Below, piece by piece: positions 52,801-55,914 of a stretch of 64,000 nt of DNA. Position numbers and translations under genes: made by a program. Numbering within the stretch: position 1 is the first letter of the stretch; every line of letters starts with the position of its first letter. The notes under the pieces are model-generated. The model saw only the letters and a list, made by a program, of their open reading frames with translations, made no database searches and was not told where the DNA came from. The DNA lies in assembly GCA_025267735.1 (NCBI GenBank), contig CM046307.1:34959231-35023230 (forward strand), in the 5' to 3' direction. Origin of the DNA: Mactra quadrangularis. Its lineage: Eukaryota > Mollusca > Bivalvia > Venerida > Mactridae.

Positions 52801-55800
52801 CAGCTAGTTGACGATAATAAATGCAAATTTATTTGTTATAGTACTAATTATTATAAGCTTCAATGGAATAAATCTGCTTTAAGTTTATTTGAGGTTTAGG
52901 AGCCAAATCAGACATTTACTCCCAAAAGATGATAATAATGCATGCCTAATATCATTTCCAGCTAGACAGGTATAAAGGAAAAATTTTGACGGTATCTAAA
53001 ACGTTTTCCCATGTGCATTGGTTTCTTCTGCGTGAAACTAACCATCGTGCAACAAATTTTTAAACTGTTTAAACTTAAAAATTTTATAATTATGCTGAAA
53101 CATTTTACTTTCGTGGATCTGCATGTGCTAATAATCATATCACAGATTGGATAACGGCCAGTTTTCTGTACCGAAAACAGACTTTTTTCGTGATCGATGA
53201 AAAAGTCCACCGCTGCAGAGTGGCAAAATTTATTTGTTTGTCAATTGGAAAGCTCAGTTCTAACATTTTTAGTGTTTAAATTTCAAAGTTAGAACTATAT
53301 AATATATTTATATTTATCATTATTTTTATAATTGAAATTTGTGATTTTCTTCTATTTCAGAATTTTGGTATAGATTACAAAGCGTTCAGTGAATTAATTG
53401 ATTATTGTCCATTAGATTTCTTACGTCTTGCATTTAAATGTGGTCAGGTTAGTTAAATGTGATTTTTAATGTTAGTATATTTGTTAATGCCATAGTGAGA
53501 CATTAGTGGATGACCATCTAAAAATGCTAAGGTTATATCCTGCAGCATTGGTGGCAATTCATGTAAATCTGTTGCTAATCTGCAATTATCTGTAATTGTA
53601 GTTTCTCTCCTTACTGCTTTTCTTTTAATTTGTTCCATAAAATACCTGGGGTACTCAAACAGTTTCATTATCTATAAATGTGGGACTATGGGGTAATATT
53701 TTGTCCTCTATTTTCATTCTGATTTGTATTGATCACTTCACTCTTGAGACTGAGTTTACTATTGCATGGTTTTGTATGCAATGGTAATTAATGTATGAAT
53801 GTATGATGCTTTGTGAGAATTTTTAATTAAATCACAGAAGTCAGTTTTTCTACTCATTGTCCCTGGAAATCATTTTAACCAGTAATAAGCACATTCTTTA
53901 CCAGTAACTGAAAACTGCCTTACTTGATACAGGGATAGGCAGTAGAATGGTCATAAAGAAACTCATGAGCAAACTCTACACTGTTTTGAGGGTTCTGCCA
54001 TAGAAATTGAACTCTTGTCTTCTGAATAGACTGTCTGCACTTCTAGCTGATGTAAAAAATAGAGGAAAGAAGATTTTATATTAACTGTAAAAAATAGGAG
54101 AGTTTACCTTAATTATTGTGAATGTTAGTTTTACTTACTTTAATCTTGTTGTCATATTTTCAGGTTGATGCAAGTAAAAGACCTAGATTTACAGAAGTAG
54201 AGAAATCAACTCAACAAATATATGAAAATCTTCAAAATGATAATATTTATAATGGCAGTTCAGAACGTAGAAATTCTATAGGTAAGTTTGATATCTGAGG
54301 TTGCCACTATCCTACCCAAACATATTAATCCTTACTATATTGATTCACAACTACTAAATGAAATATATCTTTAATGTCAAGTTAACAATAGGGCCCTAGT
54401 TTTCAGGATCCTTTCCAGTCCATTCATACTAAGTTTGATACATAGCCTTTCAAATGTAACCTCATTCTAGTGCTTTGGTTTTAGTTCACCTGAGCCATTT
54501 GTGCTCAAGGAAGCTATTGTGGATGGTCTATCAGGATTCTATGTGTGTACATCCTTCATCAACAACTTCTTTAAGAAATCTTGTCTTAAACTATAAGGCC
54601 AAGAGCAATCTTATTGGGCATTTACTATCAGCTCAAGGTGCTCTACGAACTTTCTTTAAGGGTCACAATTTGCCTTGACACATGCATCCCAAGTTTCACA
54701 TAGAGCCAGATAGGTAATGTAAAATCTTTGACTGGTGTAATATTTTCAGTCTTATTACTTTTTGGACAACCCTCATTGTTGCCAGAATGGTTCTTAATAT
54801 GTTTTTGTTAATGGTTCTTATACATTTATTTGCTATTATTAATGTATATGATGAAACTCATTTTATTTTCCAATCCTTTTATTTTCCAGATATATCAGGA
54901 TATATGAGATCAAGATCTGAAGATAATATACTACAAGCTAATGAGGAAGATTTTGATAATGTCTTTGATAGCAATGATACAATAGTAACACCTATATTGA
55001 TTGGTGAAGCTATGAGTAGAGATGATCCTTTCTATCAACCTTCAATCTCTAATCCATTTGCTGATATGGAACAATATAAAGATGGTGTGAAAATAGTGGG
55101 AAAATCATTTTGTGATGTGGACTCTATAATGTTTGAGCTACCATCACCATCATCACCTTTCACTCCTCCCTGCACACCCATCATGGGGCAATCAGTAGGG
55201 AAGAAACAATATGTAGCTCGTAGAAAAAGTCAGTCCCTACCATCATCTCCTGTATTGTTGAGAAAAGCAGCAGAAAGACTTCATCAGGAATCTATTCATG
55301 GATCAAATTCTAAAAAAGCATCAAATAATACAAACAGATATTCATTTTCTGCTTATAGCACGCGATCAAAAAGTGTATTCTTTCCTGAAGCTGTGGCTCA
55401 AAGACTTCAATATGAAATGTTTGATACTGGTAGTCCCTTTCATGGACGTTCACGCGAAGGTTCCATTGAGACTGATAATAATTATAACTTTATTGGCAAC
55501 TATCCAGTAAATCGTATCAGACGTCATTCTAACTTGGATACAAACTGCTACAAACGCCAAAATGAATCAGTTTCATTGACTAATAGTTTCATAAGTTCTA
55601 GACAGGAATCAATTGACGAGACTGGGGACAATTGTGAAACTTGTGCAGATACAAAGTCTGTGTATCCTGGGCTAACGTATGCACCAGATGAGGACAATAA
55701 TAAACAAATGTGTTTCAATAACAATGAATTAATAAAGACACCCGAATCCATGGTTACATTTGATGTATCATTTGAGGATTCTAAAAGTCCCATAAATGAC

Positions 55801-55914
55801 TTCCCTGACAACGAAGACTATAATCCCTGGAGTATGAGACGAGAACAGTTAAAGAACACTGCTATCTTAGAAGAACCTGTTGTAATAAATGGTATTATGG
55901 AAACATCAGTGTAG
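1695..55914 (+). CDS. TESK: TESK-family dual-specificity protein kinase, nine exons, 5' partial
   Basis: Spliced CDS is the join of 1695-1816, 17751-17799, 38523-38675, 42092-42177, 49354-49435, 51762-51845, 53361-53447, 54164-54281 and 54890-55914; all introns are GT-AG and phases agree, giving 1806 nt (601 aa plus stop). Seen in order: VLKMNK with catalytic Lys13, alpha-C Glu27, HRDLTSKN (HRD 102-104), DFG 126-128, activation segment [10 protein letters not shown] (Ser147; APE 152-154), ADVFSYGI (165-172), and Arg near 228 in KRPRF, then a 340-aa Ser/Pro-rich tail. DLTSKN in the catalytic loop and VGSP(F/Y)WMAPE are hallmarks of TESK kinases, which in vertebrates phosphorylate cofilin and act on actin and adhesion. 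The role here is inferred from family. The glycine loop and start Met are upstream of the window. LIMK is the nearest alternative, but LIM/PDZ domains are not visible and its loop motif differs. Confidence 0.93.
1858..2015 (-). repeat. SINE family 1, degenerate inverted partial copy
   Basis: Read on the minus strand it matches the body of the two SINE copies just downstream (lightning-like blocks such as 'gtccaggatagctaggtta' and 'gacattattgt'). It lacks a clear tRNA head. It lies head-to-head with the first + copy. Confidence 0.65.
2037..2335 (+). repeat. tRNA-derived SINE family 1, copy A
   Basis: The tRNA-like head has a box A (tagcgcagttgg, 2046-2057) and a box B (ggttcaaatcc, 2099-2109), the internal promoter for RNA polymerase III. 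A roughly 170-bp body follows ('ccttccatgaaaatttgac', 'ggtccaggaaagctaggtta'), then an A-rich tail of AAATAAAA units. It is not a functional tRNA gene: the anticodon arm and acceptor do not fold properly, and the same head-plus-body unit recurs at 2384. Confidence 0.85.
2384..2672 (+). repeat. tRNA-derived SINE family 1, copy B
   Basis: Second + strand copy, about 350 bp downstream of copy A. Box A is at 2392-2403 and box B (ggttcgaatcc, closer to consensus than copy A) at 2445-2455. The body is nearly identical and the tail is aataaataaataaa. The two copies differ by scattered substitutions. Confidence 0.85.
2697..3840. mobile_element. Tc1-like non-autonomous DNA transposon, family C copy 1
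   Basis: Ends CAGTCCAACCCCTC and, inverted, GAGGGGTGGAACTG, flanked by TA on both sides. CAGT ends with TA duplication are typical of Tc1/mariner. Subterminal blocks repeat 'gaccgcttacaag' and 'ggtggccgtta'. The last 300 bp match the end of the copy at 39143-40085. No transposase frame survives. Confidence 0.7.
4255..5556 (+). mobile_element. Helentron/HINE-like element, TAGTCCCCTACC family, interrupted
   Basis: 5' subterminal repeat TAGTCCCCTACCGGT (4255-4269); inverted partner actggtaggggactt at 5519-5533; then a perfect 8-bp-stem hairpin, ttgtattg-cctg-caatacaa, at 5532-5551. The core has about four units of roughly 155 bp ('gctatggatacgg...gaaacttggtatgtgaat'). Its 3' half is interrupted at about 4986-5463 by sequence of a different family. 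Confidence 0.7.
4986..5463 (+). mobile_element. Fragment of TATACGCCC-family element nested in another element
   Basis: Three tandem units of about 145 bp ('gtccggataataactc', 'caaattttatgtgtggatag', 'aggtcaagatcactgggact') match the core of the complete element at 10083-11222. The end, catataatgcccgcccagtg, matches that element's 3' end. The 5' end is missing. Confidence 0.65.
6492..6758 (+). mobile_element. Helentron/HINE-like short element, TATACCCCCGC family, copy 1
   Basis: Starts TATACCCCCGC, ends GCGGGGGTATC (6723-6733), then hairpin GTGAGC-atta-GCTCAC (6738-6753) and AGATT. No tandem core. Shares about 85-90% of its body with the copy at 58735. The open frames across it are repeat sequence, not genes. 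Confidence 0.7.
8013..8042. repeat. 30-bp near-perfect palindrome
   Basis: Two 15-base arms meet directly at the centre (ttggaacgatgctaa and its inverse) with one mismatched pair. No flanking repeat was recognised. It could be a cruciform-prone site or the core of a small fold-back element. Confidence 0.55.
9734..10044. mobile_element. hAT-like MITE with 8-bp target duplication
   Basis: Inverted ends taggggtgtaaca and tgttactccccta. Flanks gttttaat (9726-9733) and gatttaat (10045-10052) match at 7 of 8 bases, as expected for an aged hAT duplication. The interior is rich in 'attgcaatata' motifs. 311 bp, non-coding. Confidence 0.7.
10083..11222 (+). mobile_element. Helentron/HINE-like element, TATACGCCC family, complete
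   Basis: Starts tatacgccc; ends with gggtgtata, a short CCGC-cca-GCGG hairpin and GCTCTTGTT. The core is seven to eight tandem units of about 140-150 bp carrying 'ccaaattttatgtgagagta' and 'ggtcaaaggtcaaggtcac'. The unit is strongly purine/pyrimidine biased. The open frames at 10822-11267 lie within repeat units and are not genes. Confidence 0.7.
11902..12140 (+). repeat. SINE family 2, plus-strand copy
   Basis: The head reads ggagcagtagtccagtggta, resembling a box A. It continues with 'cacttagggatcaag' and a body with 'ccaggtgaaaatgggta'. Minus-strand relatives are at 21475-21645 and 38932-39093. Box B is weak in this copy. Confidence 0.5.
12474..12905 (+). mobile_element. Degenerate AGCTCGA-family relative
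   Basis: Begins ttttagctcgactt. It contains tandem units of about 150 bp ('ggataactctggatgaattt', 'aatactgaccaagatattt'). No clear 3' hairpin was found, so the end is approximate. Similar core units recur at 13185-13260 and 40110-40395. Confidence 0.45.
15416..15763 (-). pseudogene. Unidentified coding-looking block (115 codons), part of a tandem duplication
   Basis: A 115-codon open frame on the minus strand. It has a basic start, a hydrophobic stretch near residues 33-47 ([15 protein letters not shown]) that could be a membrane anchor, and then a polar region containing [16 protein letters not shown] do not recognise the family. A homologous block at 15869-16195 aligns without gaps for about 47 codons but has in-frame stops. 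Colinearity without indels is what former coding sequence gives, though chance cannot be excluded. Another minus-strand open stretch at 14906-15109 is nearby. It lies antisense inside a TESK intron. Possible remnant of a retrogene, transposon gene or nested gene. Confidence 0.3.
15869..16195 (-). pseudogene. Decayed tandem copy of the 15.4-15.8 kb block
   Basis: Shares 'ttgtcacaactttc', 'atttataaatatt' and 'catttgctc' blocks with 15490-15800 in the same order and spacing. In the frame of the upstream copy there are three stops in 47 codons. The separation is about 380 bp. Confidence 0.45.
16778..16805. repeat. Perfect 12-bp-stem hairpin
   Basis: ggaccctatata, four-base loop, then its exact inverse. 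Another inverted pair, gcttatc-tta-gataagc, lies at 16874-16890. Related 'tatagggtcc' strings occur near 14455, so this may be part of an old element. Confidence 0.5.
17751..17799 (+). CDS. TESK: TESK micro-exon: beta4-beta5 and hinge
   Basis: A 49-nt exon too short to appear as an open frame alone. Acceptor tttctag, donor gtaggt. It completes the split Arg codon and encodes [16 protein letters not shown]. The segment [15 protein letters not shown] is strongly diagnostic of TESK1/2. It sits 15.9 kb from the previous exon and 20.7 kb from the next. Confidence 0.93.
21475..21645 (-). repeat. SINE family 2, minus-strand copy
   Basis: Read on the minus strand: a head with 'gtggttggatgtgtgcttag', then 'ggatcaagaggtcc' and a body with 'acaggtgtaactgggtac'. 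It matches the copies at 11902 and 38932. The box B region is degraded. Confidence 0.5.
22026..22451. mobile_element. CAGGGT-ended MITE with 6-bp target duplication
   Basis: Ends cagggtgcataca and tgtatgaaccctg (inverted, one mismatch in 13). Exact 6-bp direct repeat atcaaa on both sides (22020-22025, 22452-22457). Both subterminal regions are packed with repeats of 'tcatggaaaa'. Probably a 6-bp-duplicating hAT-type family; the 102-codon open frame inside it is repeat-derived. Confidence 0.7.
22617..22685 (+). repeat. Fragment of SINE-like family 3
   Basis: Shares 'ggctagtgggttaaagccatg' type sequence with 33700-33735. Only the middle part is present. Confidence 0.3.
23756..23852 (+). repeat. 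DIRS inverted repeat, left copy (97 bp)
   Basis: Exact reverse complement, 97 of 97 bases, of 28473-28569. GC-rich and CpG-containing compared with the surroundings. The outermost 64 bp on this side (23692-23755) are unique to it and reappear inverted in the internal complementary region. Confidence 0.95.
24015..24126. repeat. DIRS internal complementary region (112 bp)
   Basis: Its left part (24015-24089) is the inverse of the left terminus (23692-23766). Its right part (about 24087-24126) is the inverse of the right terminus (about 28563-28596). They meet across the shared aat. In the DIRS replication model this region templates the joining of the two ends into a circle. It lies just 3' of the recombinase gene. 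Confidence 0.92.
24303..25388 (-). CDS. DIRS tyrosine recombinase (YR)
   Basis: 361 codons from the ATG at 25388; conserved sequence begins around residue 47 (GLENKGVS). An N-terminal SAM-like DNA-binding part ([17 protein letters not shown], 64-80) precedes a phage-integrase-type catalytic domain. The tetrad is visible as Arg200 (APRAQTI), His306 and Arg309 (HSYR), Trp332, and nucleophile Tyr342 or Tyr343 (FYYRHV). The enzyme would insert the circular DNA intermediate by site-specific recombination instead of DDE integrase chemistry. Its first 301 nt overlap pol in the -1 frame, so expression may come from reinitiation or a separate transcript. No stop or frameshift is seen. Confidence 0.93.
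   Translation of the reverse strand: MVSFNVGISLYSSYQVTQTQRPFDSGTRWDKTSYEIKINRCRSIRKGLENKGVSQSAASFILQSWAPGTIKQYECAWNQWCVWNSIRSKDPFYQSEADVINYLYYLHRLGKSYSVINTHKAMLLQTLPFFGNKWCDKHNLIKRFMKSVFFAKKPMPRYVYTWDVSIVLKYLRSLMPLSGLSLKLLTYKTVALIALATAPRAQTIISLHLDNMSTEDTAVVFLFPDRLKVTREGHTFVMKIEHFDDESLCAMHTLLTYLDRTKKDRLSKYVFVSYVTFKPVVSCTIARWLKSVLQLSGINTDKFKAHSYRSASSSAAFNNGCSMKSVLKTADWKNDSNFKKFYYRHVLNDKRLSYSDAVFKN
25088..27142 (-). CDS. DIRS Pol: reverse transcriptase-RNase H, possible methyltransferase-like domain
   Basis: Open in one frame from 27142, read as -1 relative to gag; no ATG precedes the conserved N-terminal region, so it is probably made by frameshifting. Counting from the TTG at 27073: RT motifs [10 protein letters not shown] (73-82), [11 protein letters not shown] (115-125), LAFGLSSSP (151-159), active-site YIDD (183-186). 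RNase H: CRTDAS (Asp348), Glu382 in NFLELLA, QSDN (Asp407), and Asp458 in [10 protein letters not shown]. After this comes [20 protein letters not shown] (530-533) and PYWPS, which resembles the domain annotated as Dam-like methyltransferase in many DIRS1-like elements; I call this tentatively. All RT and RNase H catalytic acids are present. Confidence 0.92.
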   Translation of the reverse strand, partial: CPKRGVTTVSTVCRLSKFYKNWQLLTSDSWVLNTIMGYQIDFIEEPFQYSIPNEIDFDEVQWSIVNNEIADLVTKGAVIESHHEKGEFISNIFIVPKPNGKYRPILNLKHLNLFVEYKHFKQETFNIVLDLIQKGDYFTKIDLCDAYFAVPVHEKHQKYLKFFWNGILYQMVCLAFGLSSSPYVFSKIMKPVFAFFRQKNIRCMFYIDDSINMNQCKLICKQNCVTMVNTLESLGFVINVKKSVLVPQQRIVFFGFIVDSVEFKILLTDEKIEKIIKAARGLLKTNIVIIRELASFIGLIINACYAVAEAKLHYRTLERDKVEGLDNTMDFERYTKLSNDSIFDLKWWLNVRNYNGKRIRPQDVDVQCRTDASLLGYGGFDISSNEHVNGRWSKLESGNSINFLELLAIFLTLQALYSDLRNVHIQVQSDNISAISYINDQGGMKCVSMDSLAKEIWHWCISRNIFLSAIHVRGVDNTLADYYSRNFSDSTEWMLKNCIFDRLCNQCFLPDIDMFASRLNKQLECFVSWFPEPGALYSNAFSRSWKDLKPYLFPPFNLVGKVINKVRQDHVDRALLVFPYWPSMSWFPLMLESLCTLPIRLPRHKDLLTLAHDGTRHPMKLRLIAAEVSGKDWRIKEFHNQLLASSYNHGHQVQSNNMNVLGINGVCGIVSGLKILFINLKQMS
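27107..27122 (-). other. Hairpin downstream of the gag stop, candidate frameshift stimulator
   Basis: On the minus strand AACGGTA and TACCGTT form an exact 7-bp inverted repeat with a 2-base gap (folding more likely as a 5-bp stem with a 6-base loop). It begins 10 nt after the slippery heptamer and just beyond the gag stop. Spacing is slightly longer than the usual 5-9 nt. Confidence 0.5.
27124..28362 (-). CDS. DIRS Gag-like protein
   Basis: 412 codons from ATG 28362. The frame extends upstream to 28518, but [16 protein letters not shown] is the likelier start: the upstream extension runs into the terminal inverted repeat. The N-terminal third is Ser/Lys/Asp-rich with short peptide repeats of the type KSSDKTVNK. 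The middle is helical with WELPKLKAP and ATG-free conserved-looking stretches. The C-terminus is an RG/GY-rich tail ([16 protein letters not shown]) with no CCHC zinc knuckle, so RNA binding would rest on the basic RG tail. Gag of this family forms the particle or RNP; this is inferred from position and composition. Its last codons hold the slippery site. Confidence 0.82.
   Translation of the reverse strand: MECLSLSDSSDDFSGFSPPKQVSESARASSSKPSNARPRVKSVVIKKTLDKSSDKTVNKSSDKTVKKSSDISSKRPKNKSSDKSSDVNMEPSSDRQISDNPILDINKLSVNDISKLRDLLGIKTPDFCSESESSVNYDLDSNNNTQGNMNMNFSSALFDDHNDSDHQENDWELPKLKAPTKGKPISSSLAKLLNLACSSLCETNDITEKYHVPENCENLYPPTVNQEIWKILDKKAHQQDKAMVDIQNLIAVGIVPIIKLSQIFKSEFENHPEAKKLISDSLTVLSQAQYNISLRRRYLVRPYLKKKYTGLCSLSTPVTSKLFGDDFGKEIKNCESSVSLGKDYGKSSFNPRYRGKFNRSYRGYGTSGYGTSNYRYQPYNSAYGASRPYRGRPRPQKKSNATVSQPNAPNGE
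27133..27139 (-). other. Candidate -1 ribosomal frameshift site C CCA AAC at the end of gag
   Basis: In the gag frame the codons read GCC CCA AAC GGG GAG TAA, so the heptamer fits X XXY YYZ exactly. A one-base backward slip enters the pol frame, which is open from 27142 onward and has no upstream start codon. The stop of gag is only two codons further. Confidence 0.65.
28473..28569 (-). repeat. DIRS inverted repeat, right copy (97 bp)
   Basis: Exact inverse of 23756-23852. It lies 110 bp upstream of the gag ATG and is the place to expect the element's promoter, though I see no clear TATA box. The outer 27 bp (28570-28596) are unique to this end and are repeated in the internal complementary region. 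Confidence 0.95.
29153..29275 (+). repeat. Short relative of the 1268-1625 repeat
   Basis: Shares the 'taacatttggtttgg' and 'aacctgctttaaaa' blocks with 1268-1625 but lacks about 230 bp between them. Confidence 0.5.
30658..31582. mobile_element. CAGGCC-ended DNA transposon with 5-bp target duplication
   Basis: Inverted ends caggccttttttt and aaaaaaaggcctg. Exact 5-bp direct repeat tattc at 30653-30657 and 31583-31587. Subterminal 'ggggaaaaa' repeats occur inside both ends. 925 bp, no credible transposase; the interior includes CpG-rich stretches. Confidence 0.7.
32120..32855 (+). mobile_element. Helentron/HINE-like element, AGCTCGAC family, copy 2
   Basis: Same ends as copy 1: agctcgacttta at the start, taagtcgagca then GCTGTC/GACAGC hairpin and CTCTTGTT at the end. 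Three to four tandem units. The open frames on both strands are repeat-derived. Confidence 0.8.
33625..33830 (+). repeat. SINE-like family 3 with AAC-rich tail
   Basis: Contains 'cgtggtagactgccacgtc' (a hairpin), 'aagctagtgggttaaag' shared with 22650, and a terminal 'gtgttaaacccaacaacaaca', which resembles the tails of mollusc SINEs. No box A/B could be confirmed. Confidence 0.4.
34560..34655 (+). repeat. 3' tail of a non-LTR element with TTA-type tail
   Basis: 'ttgcctctttaaataaagttgttattatta' corresponds to 'tagcctcgttaaataaagtctttattatta' at 42330-42365. A common 3' end followed by a trinucleotide microsatellite indicates a LINE or SINE 3' terminus. Confidence 0.4.
35210..35613. mobile_element. 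hAT MITE with perfect 8-bp target duplication
   Basis: Ends tagggctgtcacgata and tatcgtgacagctcta. Flanked by ataaatgg at 35202-35209 and 35614-35621, 8 of 8. The interior has inverted 'attgcaatata' and 'accggtata' blocks, so it folds back extensively. Open frames on both strands reflect this palindromic structure. Confidence 0.9.
36085..36925 (+). mobile_element. Helentron/HINE-like element, AGCTCGAC family, copy 3
   Basis: The 5' end is altered (agctgtcttta instead of agctcgacttta). The 3' end is intact: agtcgagcatgttgtctgct, then GACAGCTCTTGTT. About five tandem units. The hairpin has a mismatch (gttgtc/gacagc). Confidence 0.75.
37109..37481. mobile_element. Tc1-like MITE
   Basis: Ends tacagtgccctctaaaagt and acttttggagtgtactgta form a 19-bp inverted repeat with few mismatches, with TA at both borders. 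Similar left ends, tacagt(a/g)ccctccaaa, start at 39517 and 49011. Confidence 0.75.
38523..38675 (+). CDS. TESK: TESK exon: C-lobe start and catalytic loop
   Basis: 51 codons in phase 0 between acceptor tatttcag and donor gtaagt. It starts [11 protein letters not shown] (hinge and helix D), continues through helix E ([10 protein letters not shown]), and ends with MHRDLTSK, the catalytic loop with the HRD aspartate. The frame stays open upstream and downstream, but the splice sites and family alignment fix the exon limits. Confidence 0.95.
38932..39093 (-). repeat. SINE family 2, minus-strand copy with boxes A and B
   Basis: On the minus strand: ggagcagtggtatggcgccc (box A-like), then ggttctaatcc (box B) about 25 bp later, then a body ending near 'ccaggtgtaaatgggtactg'. 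The best-preserved head of this family in the window. Confidence 0.65.
39143..40085. mobile_element. Tc1-like non-autonomous element, family C copy 2
   Basis: Starts cagtgtaacctgcac after TA and ends gaggggtggaactg before TA. Positions 39820-40085 match 3550-3840 of copy 1 ('gcattatagagcgttttgcaa', 'gtgaccgctta'). A left end of another Tc1-like MITE sits inside at 39517. Confidence 0.65.
41011..41579 (+). mobile_element. Helentron/HINE-like element, AGCTCGAC family, copy 4
   Basis: Complete ends: agctcgactttac at the start; taagtcgagca, GCTGTC/GACAGC hairpin and CTCTTGTT at the end. Only about two to three tandem units, the shortest core of the full-length copies. Confidence 0.82.
42092..42177 (+). 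CDS. TESK: TESK exon: catalytic Asn and DFG motif
   Basis: 86 nt between acceptor ttattacag and donor gtaagt. It opens with the Asn that completes DLTSKN and encodes VLIRIEDDG, then [14 protein letters not shown], with the Mg-binding DFG. It ends two bases into a Leu codon completed by the next exon. Confidence 0.95.
42300..42392 (+). repeat. Non-LTR 3' tail plus (TTA)n microsatellite
   Basis: 'agcctcgttaaataaagtct' followed by about eleven TTA units (42359-42391). See 34560 for the matching tail. Confidence 0.5.
42408..42590. mobile_element. Possible short CAGGG-ended MITE
   Basis: cagggttcgact and agtgtcaaaccctg form an imperfect inverted repeat 180 bp apart. No convincing target duplication (gttcaa versus gttaaa). 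Confidence 0.3.
42637..43200 (+). mobile_element. Helentron/HINE-like element, AGCTCGACTATTCG subfamily
   Basis: 5' agctcgactattcg; inverted partner cgaatagtcgagcg (13 of 14) near the 3' end; hairpin CTGTCC-gt-GGACAG; tail CTCTTGT. The core is about two and a half units of roughly 175-190 bp ('caactactgaagggcttcac', 'ggatgaaattggactgaatt'). Its core is unrelated to that of copies 1-4 although the ends are. Confidence 0.8.
43452..43839. mobile_element. hAT MITE with perfect 8-bp target duplication
   Basis: Ends tagggctgtgg and ccacagcccta. tggtaaaa at 43444-43451 and 43840-43847 matches 8 of 8. It shares the TAGGGCTGT terminus with the element at 35210 but not its interior. Confidence 0.88.
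45181..45465. repeat. 52-bp minisatellite, left segment
   Basis: About 5.5 units of 52 bp ('tgtctgttgttataatagat', 'gtattatatactgtgctact', 'gctttaatat'), very homogeneous. Interrupted at 45466 by a transposon and resumed at 47719. Confidence 0.95.
45466..47718. mobile_element. CAGGGTTCCCAC-ended DNA transposon inserted in the minisatellite
   Basis: 2253 bp with perfect 12-bp inverted ends (cagggttcccac / gtgggaaccctg). 6-bp duplication tgtatt at 45460-45465 and 47719-47724, confirmed because the uninterrupted unit has it once. Both ends carry 'agtccttgaa' / 'ccttgaaaa' repeats. The interior is CpG-rich for this window (about 45560-46560) but has no credible transposase, so it is non-autonomous. 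Most like a 6-bp-duplicating hAT-type family. Confidence 0.88.
47719..48529. repeat. 52-bp minisatellite, right segment
   Basis: About 15.6 units with the same period. Units differ mainly at a few sites: (g/a)atg after ataata, and att/act before gtg. Neighbouring units share variant states in blocks. Confidence 0.95.
49354..49435 (+). CDS. TESK: TESK exon: activation segment and APE motif
   Basis: 82 nt, acceptor tttcag, donor gtaaag. It encodes [20 protein letters not shown]. The serine in VGSPFW aligns with the activation-loop serine whose autophosphorylation activates mammalian TESK1 (family knowledge). The APE glutamate is present. Confidence 0.95.
49436..51761 (+). other. TESK intron, 2.3 kb
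   Basis: Mostly one DNA transposon (49647-50975). The remaining 51000-51760 is AT-rich with a short 'cagtgagttaaagtcagtgac' string similar to SINE family 3. Confidence 0.7.
49647..50975. mobile_element. CAGACCTGCC-ended DNA transposon
   Basis: Inverted ends cagacctgcc and ggcaggtctg; flanks taaact and caaact match at 5 of 6. A block around 50160 ('ttttcgcaaccaacgctatc') matches 46817 in the 45466-47718 element. 1329 bp, no transposase. Confidence 0.65.
51762..51845 (+). CDS. TESK: TESK exon: helix F region
   Basis: 28 codons, phase 0. It encodes [17 protein letters not shown], including the structural Asp of helix F, followed by a DPDVLPRT segment typical of TESK. An inverted-repeat element starts about 25 bp past its donor site. 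Confidence 0.94.
51846..53360 (+). other. TESK intron, 1.5 kb
   Basis: Contains the inverted-repeat element at 51871-52225. Nothing recognisable in 52230-53360. Confidence 0.75.
51871..52225. mobile_element. Inverted-repeat element (possible MITE) next to a splice donor
   Basis: A perfect 16-bp inverted pair, aattttgttaagtgtc (51882-51897) and its inverse (52199-52214), extends outward at lower identity to tgcc/ggca. No target duplication was found. Begins 25 bp after an exon donor. Confidence 0.5.
53361..53447 (+). CDS. TESK: TESK exon: helix G-H region
   Basis: 29 codons, phase 0, acceptor tatttcag, donor gttagt. It encodes [17 protein letters not shown] then LRLAFKC. This matches the (D/N)FGLD--AF-----DCP pattern of TESK C-lobes. 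Confidence 0.92.
53448..54163 (+). other. TESK intron, 716 bp
   Basis: No repeat or element recognised. Confidence 0.7.
54164..54281 (+). CDS. TESK: TESK exon: end of kinase domain
   Basis: 118 nt, acceptor tttcag, donor gtaagt. It encodes [15 protein letters not shown], with the conserved Arg of subdomain XI, and then leaves the kinase fold into a polar linker ([11 protein letters not shown]). One base of the next Asp codon is carried over. Confidence 0.92.
54282..54889 (+). other. TESK intron, 608 bp
   Basis: 54482-54720 contains 'agttcacctgagc' and 'gctcaaggaagctattgtg', resembling the start of a common mollusc dispersed repeat, degenerate. Open frames here do not match the kinase. Confidence 0.55.
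54890..55914 (+). CDS. TESK: TESK terminal exon: Ser/Pro-rich regulatory tail
   Basis: 341 codons including the stop, from acceptor attttccag at 54889. An ATG-initiated frame begins at 54787, but it is intronic read-through because the family frame enters through the split Asp codon. The tail is low-complexity and acidic/polar, with [12 protein letters not shown] near residue 345 and [11 protein letters not shown] at 371-381. The latter has basic residues, Ser and Pro in the spacing of a 14-3-3 docking site. Mammalian TESK1 binds 14-3-3 through its C-terminal tail, so an equivalent role is plausible but unproven. Confidence 0.9.

Noticed and set aside
54787..54889. Start of the TESK tail frame at ATG 54787
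   Set aside because: The split Asp codon and acceptor at 54888-54889 show that the frame enters by splicing; upstream codons are intronic.
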